NCBI RefSeq assembly: GCF_020216025.1
Contig: NZ_JAIWNC010000004.1
Location: forward strand, 326,135-390,134
Direction: 5' to 3'
From: Jidongwangia harbinensis
GTDB lineage: Bacteria > Actinomycetota > Actinomycetes > Mycobacteriales > Micromonosporaceae
DNA: 64,000 bases
Within the stretch, counting starts at the first letter, position 1, and each line of letters begins with the position of its first letter. The position numbers and the translations under genes are program-made. Below are positions 60,352-64,000 of the stretch, piece after piece. Below the pieces are notes generated by a model. It did no database searches. It saw only the letters and a list, made by a program, of their open reading frames with translations, and was not told the origin of the DNA.

Positions 60352-61716
60352 ATGGGCGAAGCGGAGCAAGCAGACGTGATCGTGGTCGGCCTCGGGGTCG
60401 GCGGCGAACAGGTGGCCGGCGAGTTGGCCGCGGCGGGCCTTCGGGTGGTCGGCATCGAACACACCCTGGTCGGAGGCGAGTGCCCCTACTGGGGCTGCAT
60501 CCCGACGAAGATGATGATCCGCGCCGGTAACGCGCTGGCCGAGGCCCGGCGCATCCCCGGCCTGGCCGGCGCGGCCACGGTGCAGGCCGACTGGGCGCCG
60601 GTGGCCCGGCGGATCCGCGCCGAAGCCACCGACACCTGGGACGACAAGGTCGCGGTCGAGCGGTTCACCGGCAAGGGCGGCCGGTTCGTCCGCGGCCGCG
60701 CGACCATCCTCGGCCCCGGCCGGGTCCGGGTCGACGATCAGCACTACACGGCCGAGCGTGGGCTGGTCATCGCCACCGGCACCACCGCGGTCATCCCGCC
60801 CGTCGACGGCCTCGCCGGCACGCCCTACTGGACCAACCGCGACGCGGTCGAGGCGGAGGAGCTGCCCGAGTCGCTGATCGTGCTCGGCGGGGGCGCCATC
60901 GGCCTGGAACTCGGTCAGGTGATCGCCCGCTTCGGCACCCGGGTCACCGTCATCGAGGGCGGTGACCGGATCCTCGCCATGGAGGAACCGGAGTCCTCCG
61001 CCCTCGCCGCCGAGGCCCTCACCCGCGACGGCGTCACCATCCGCACCGGTGTCCGCGCCCAGCAGGTCGCCCACTCCGCCGACGGCTTCACGCTCACGCT
61101 GTCCGACGGCAGCACCGTCCACGGCGACCGCCTGCTGGTCGCCACCGGCCGCGCCGCCCGCCTCGACGGCCTCGGCCTGGACACGCTGGGACTCGACCCC
61201 ACCATGCGGTTCCTCACCACCGACGACCGGATGCGTGCCGCCGACCGGGTGTGGGCGGTCGGCGACGTCACCGGCAACGGCAACTTCACCCACATGGCGG
61301 TCTACGAGGCGGACATCGCGATCAACGACATCCTGGGCCGCAGCGGGCCCCGCGCGGACTACCGGGCCCGCCCGCGGGTGACGTTCACCGACCCCGAGAT
61401 CGGCGCGGTCGGCGTGACCGAGAAGCAGGCCCGCGACGCGGGCGTCGACATCCAGGTGGGGTACGCGAAACTGCCGTCGACCTCGCGCGGCTTCATCCAC
61501 GGGCCGGGCAACGACGGCTTCATCAAGGTGATCGCCGACTCTGCCCGCGGCGTCCTGATCGGCGCGACCACGGCCGGCCCGGCCGGCGGGGAGATGATCG
61601 GCGCGCTCTCGGTGGCCGTGCACGCCGAGGTCCCGGTGGCCACGCTGGCCACCACGATCTGGGCGTACCCGACGTTCCACCGCGGCATCGGGGACGCGGT
61701 CCGGGCGCTGAGCTGA
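60352..61716 (+). CDS. NAD(P)/FAD pyridine-nucleotide disulfide oxidoreductase
   Basis: A 454-residue two-dinucleotide-binding flavoprotein like dihydrolipoamide dehydrogenase or mercuric reductase. FAD motif VIVVGLGVGGEQVAGEL, redox-active GGECPYWGCIPTK (Cys-x4-Cys, about 44-49), NAD motif LIVLGGGAIGLELGQVI and the FAD-binding WAVGDVTGNG are clear. The C-terminal region, where classical members have HPTxxE with the active-site His, reads AYPTFHRGIG here, so the usual acid-base pair is altered. The disulphide substrate is unknown. ATG at 60352. Confidence 0.85.
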   Translation: MGEAEQADVIVVGLGVGGEQVAGELAAAGLRVVGIEHTLVGGECPYWGCIPTKMMIRAGNALAEARRIPGLAGAATVQADWAPVARRIRAEATDTWDDKVAVERFTGKGGRFVRGRATILGPGRVRVDDQHYTAERGLVIATGTTAVIPPVDGLAGTPYWTNRDAVEAEELPESLIVLGGGAIGLELGQVIARFGTRVTVIEGGDRILAMEEPESSALAAEALTRDGVTIRTGVRAQQVAHSADGFTLTLSDGSTVHGDRLLVATGRAARLDGLGLDTLGLDPTMRFLTTDDRMRAADRVWAVGDVTGNGNFTHMAVYEADIAINDILGRSGPRADYRARPRVTFTDPEIGAVGVTEKQARDAGVDIQVGYAKLPSTSRGFIHGPGNDGFIKVIADSARGVLIGATTAGPAGGEMIGALSVAVHAEVPVATLATTIWAYPTFHRGIGDAVRALS

Positions 61717-61754
61717 TCAGGCTTCCGCGCTCGCCCTTCTGCGCTCGCCGCCGG

Positions 61755-62609
61755 TCAGCGTTCCGCGTGCCGCACCAGCAACCGCAGTTGCGACACGTCG
61801 TCCGCGCCGGCCGCGCGGAGTGTCCGCTCGACCGCGTCGGCGCAGACCACCACCATGCGCCGGGTGCCCGGCAGCCCGGCCGCCGTCCGCAGGATCACCG
61901 CCGCCGCCCCGGCATCCAGATGCCGCAGGTGGTTGAGATTCAGATGGATGTCCGGGTCCAGCCGGACCGCCTCGGCGAGCGCGTGCTCCAGCGCGGCGGC
62001 CCGGCGCCGGTCCAGGTCGCCGGCGGCACGGATGCCCGGCGGCACGTGCTGACGGCAGATCCGCAGCACCGCGTCCTCGTGGTAGACGGTGGCGGCGACC
62101 GTGCGGGTGTGCACCCGCGCCGCGTACCCGAGGGTGACCGGGTCGAAGCTGTCCCGGTCGTACTCGCAGATCGCGGTCAGCCGGCCCGCCCCGAAGAGCC
62201 TGCCGACCTCGGACTCGAACGCCAGCAGCTGCTCGGCGTTGGCCTGCGGGCGCGCCGCCCAGCACATGTCCGCGGTGAAGCGGAGCCCGGTGTGGTTCTG
62301 CCGTTCGGCCTCGTCCAGCGCGGCCCGCAGGCGTTTCACCATCACCGCCGCGTCCGGTCCGGCGCCGTCGCCCCACAACCGCTCGCTGGGCTCCACACTC
62401 AGCCGGTGCCCGGTCCCGGCCAGCCCGCGTTCCACCAGCTCGCCGCGCAGGTCGTCGACCGCGTCGGTGTAGCAGATCACCCGCTCGCCACGGTCCAGGC
62501 CGGTGGCCACGAACCCGGCCAGGATGTCCAGTCGCTCCTCCGGGTCGGAGTACGTCAGACATGCGTGGTCGCCCGGTCGGAGCCGGTCCACCGGCGTGGT
62601 GCTCTGCAT
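61755..62609 (-). CDS. MEDS-domain sensor fused to a STAS domain
   Basis: A 284-residue protein. The N-terminal 180 residues match the MEDS (DcmR-type sensory) domain: RLRPGDHACLTYSDPEERLDI, GERVICYTD, then ICEYDRDSFDP. The C-terminal 90 residues are a STAS/anti-sigma-antagonist fold (HLNLNHLRHLDAGAAAVI, VVVCADAVERTL) although the usual phospho-Ser is not obvious. This combination suggests sensing coupled to the partner-switch sigma network. ATG start. No partner kinase adjacent. Confidence 0.82.
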   Translation of the reverse strand: MQSTTPVDRLRPGDHACLTYSDPEERLDILAGFVATGLDRGERVICYTDAVDDLRGELVERGLAGTGHRLSVEPSERLWGDGAGPDAAVMVKRLRAALDEAERQNHTGLRFTADMCWAARPQANAEQLLAFESEVGRLFGAGRLTAICEYDRDSFDPVTLGYAARVHTRTVAATVYHEDAVLRICRQHVPPGIRAAGDLDRRRAAALEHALAEAVRLDPDIHLNLNHLRHLDAGAAAVILRTAAGLPGTRRMVVVCADAVERTLRAAGADDVSQLRLLVRHAER

Positions 62610-62683
62610 GCCCGGTGGATACCCGGTGCCACGTACCTCATGCCCCGGGGTTTAGCCGGCACCCGGCGGGGAATCGCCCGAAG

Positions 62684-63538
62684 ATGTTGCGGAAGATGCT
62701 CACCCGTCTGGAACAGGCGCACTCGCTCGACGCCGTCGGCGACACCCTGCAGAAGGCGGTGATGGGCGCGATCCGTCCCAGCGCGGTGCGCGACTTCCTG
62801 CACGGCACCTGGCTCGGGCACCCGCTGCACCCGGTGTTGGTGCAGATGCCGGTCGGGGCGTTCCTGTCCGCGGCCGTGCTGGACCTGATGCCCGGTGAGC
62901 GGAAGGCGGCCACCACGCTGATCGCCGTGGGTACGGCCGGCGCGGCACCGGCGATGGCGGCCGGGCTCACCGACTGGTCCGAGATGACCAAGGACCGCCG
63001 CCGGGTCGGACTGGTCCACGCCGCCGGGAACACGGTGGCGCTGGGCCTCTACATCGGTTCGCTGGCCGCCCGGTTGTCCGGACGCACGGCACGCGGCAAG
63101 GCGCTGGCGTTCGCGGGACTGTCGATCGCCGGTGCCAGCGCCTACCTGGGCGGGCACCTGTCGTACTCCCAGGGCGGCGGCATGAACCATGCCGCCCCGG
63201 ACGTCGCCCGGCTGCCCGAGGACTGGACCGCGGTGGGCGAGCTGGCCGCGCTACCGGACGGCAAACCGGCGGTACGCCGCCTCGACGACGTGCCGATCCT
63301 GCTCTACCGACAGGGCGACCGGGTGACCGCGATGATCGAGCGCTGCTCGCACGAGACCGGTCCGCTGGGCGAGGGCGACGTGGTCGGCTCGGGTGCGGAC
63401 GCCTGCGTGGTGTGCCCGTGGCACGGCAGCACGTTCCGCCTCACCGACGGTGCCGTGGTGCACGGCCCGGCCGCGAACGACCAGCCGATCCTGCGCTGCC
63501 GGGTGGTCGCCGGCGTGGTCGAAGTGGCCCAACCTTAG
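62684..63538 (+). CDS. DUF2231 membrane domain fused to a Rieske [2Fe-2S] domain
   Basis: A 284-residue protein. The N-terminal half has four TM helices with the DUF2231 signature FLHGTWLGHPLHPVLVQMP (about 36-54). The C-terminal half is a Rieske domain: CSHETGPLGEG (Cys-x-His) and CVVCPWHGSTF (Cys-x2-His). It is probably a membrane-bound electron-transfer protein. ATG at 62684; a second ATG 12 nt further is possible. Confidence 0.88.
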   Translation: MLRKMLTRLEQAHSLDAVGDTLQKAVMGAIRPSAVRDFLHGTWLGHPLHPVLVQMPVGAFLSAAVLDLMPGERKAATTLIAVGTAGAAPAMAAGLTDWSEMTKDRRRVGLVHAAGNTVALGLYIGSLAARLSGRTARGKALAFAGLSIAGASAYLGGHLSYSQGGGMNHAAPDVARLPEDWTAVGELAALPDGKPAVRRLDDVPILLYRQGDRVTAMIERCSHETGPLGEGDVVGSGADACVVCPWHGSTFRLTDGAVVHGPAANDQPILRCRVVAGVVEVAQP

Positions 63539-63585
63539 GAAAACGCTGCGCTGACCTGGCGTTATGCGGAACACTGGGGGCCGAT

Positions 63586-63615
63586 TTGGAGGCTCGGGGA
63601 GACACCGGGTAGTGT
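63586..63615 (+). promoter_or_regulatory. Upstream rRNA-operon promoter (P1 candidate)
   Basis: TTGGAG (63586-63591), an 18-nt spacer and TAGTGT (63610-63615) make a plausible promoter upstream of the leader, weaker than the second one. Confidence 0.5.
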
Positions 63616-63796
63616 TCTTTCTCGGCAGGGAAACGGGCGAGCTCGCGGGATTCACCGCAGCGGCCGTCCTGCCAAGTCCTCCGACACTGAGTTCGTAGCG
63701 GTGCTGCGCTCGTAGCGAAGCTGCGTTCGTGTTCTTGCTGCGCGCTCATGGCGAGGGACGTACTGGGTCAGACAGGCACCAACCGGGAGATACCGG

Positions 63797-63825
63797 TTGA
63801 CACGGCCAGGAAGACACAGTAAAGT
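63797..63825 (+). promoter_or_regulatory. rRNA-operon promoter (near-consensus)
   Basis: TTGACA (63797-63802), exactly 17 nt, then TAAAGT (63820-63825), the strongest sigma-70-type promoter in the window. Confidence 0.85.
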
Positions 63826-64000
63826 TGAACGAGTGCCCCGGGCGCGGGCTGCAGGGTTCTGCGGTTGGTGTCGGGTGTGTGGTTGTTCTTTGAGAACTCA
63901 ACAGGGTGCTTGATAAGCCAGTGCCAATTGGTATGGCTCGTGCCTTTTTTGGTGCGGGTTGTCTTTGGCAACAGATTGTTTGTTGCTGGGATGATTTTCT
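63826..64000 (+). other. Leader of an rRNA operon (16S starts beyond the window)
   Basis: The AT-rich end of the window contains TTCTTTGAGAACTCAACAG (63886-63904), the conserved actinobacterial antitermination box-A-like region, followed by GTGCTTGATAAGCC. This sequence precedes 16S rRNA in many actinobacteria. No 16S sequence is reached by position 64000. Confidence 0.85.

Noticed and set aside
59260..61680. An 806-codon minus-strand frame covering both the beta-lactamase-like gene and the region opposite the oxidoreductase
   Set aside because: Only the part ending at 59260 and starting at GTG 60312 is a real protein; the upstream half is antisense shadow of the flavoprotein gene.
63539..64000. 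Start of 16S rRNA in the window
   Set aside because: The typical 16S start (GAGTTTGATC region) is not reached; only promoter and leader sequence are present.

Overview
The window is a stretch of chromosome from a high-GC actinobacterium, most likely a member of the Micromonosporaceae (Actinoplanes or Micromonospora type). The reasons are the very GC-rich third codon positions, frequent GTG starts, many probable leaderless transcripts (a TANNNT -10 box 6-8 nt before the start codon), mycelial genes such as bldC and DUF3073, and gene blocks that I recall being conserved in Mycobacterium (dedA, fba, DUF3151, purA; and an SCP-like gene, purF, purM, DUF3073) and in Streptomyces (purF, purM, DUF3073, vdh, an unknown gene, bldC). 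All such synteny statements are from memory, not from a search.

Layout. 1-9.8 kb: the end of a membrane protein with a His-Ala-Tyr-Pro repeat tail, an unassigned 850-bp stretch, an ArsR repressor with a class II aldolase, DedA, fba, a secreted esterase-like protein, and a divergent pair (LOG-family and ADP-ribosylglycohydrolase-like) sharing one compact promoter, then DUF3151. 9.8-31 kb: de novo purine synthesis. The minus-strand group is purA, a degenerate lipid-kinase-like gene and a ParA-like ATPase with a huge Pro-rich arm. The plus-strand genes are purD, purB, purSQL (PurL has an unusual low-complexity tail), purF and purM. An S1 protease, SCP2 proteins, a regulator/MFS pair and a membrane-anchored surface-type protein lie between them.

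31.3-32.7 kb: a two-gene RiPP cassette made of a radical SAM/SPASM cyclophane maturase and a 75-residue precursor with repeated aromatic-x-Asn motifs. It sits inside the conserved purM/DUF3073 block and is the most interesting system seen. 32.8-36 kb: DUF3073, valine dehydrogenase, an unknown conserved gene and bldC, with a CebR-type palindrome upstream of bldC. 36-44.5 kb: a methyltransferase/KptA pair, a PrsW protease, a small EF-hand-like protein, a thioesterase, DUF2786, an anti-sigma kinase, and an ECF42-type sigma factor with its DGPF/YCII partner.

44.5-47 kb: tandem hairpin repeats, then a four-gene, translationally coupled MerR operon encoding a duplicated Cys-Cys protein, a small MerC-like membrane protein and YnfA. 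47-51.5 kb: a duplicated LuxR regulator, a Tat-exported haem peroxidase, and a tRNA-Glu/Asp/Phe cluster. 51.7-58.2 kb: a carotenoid and light-response island: a CarH/LitR-like MerR-B12 regulator, idi, crtI, crtE, crtB and a photolyase. 58.3-63.5 kb: a secreted glycosidase-like protein, a serine beta-lactamase-like esterase, a flavin oxidoreductase, a MEDS-STAS protein and a DUF2231-Rieske membrane protein. The last 460 bp carry the promoters and leader of a ribosomal RNA operon; the 16S gene itself starts beyond the window.
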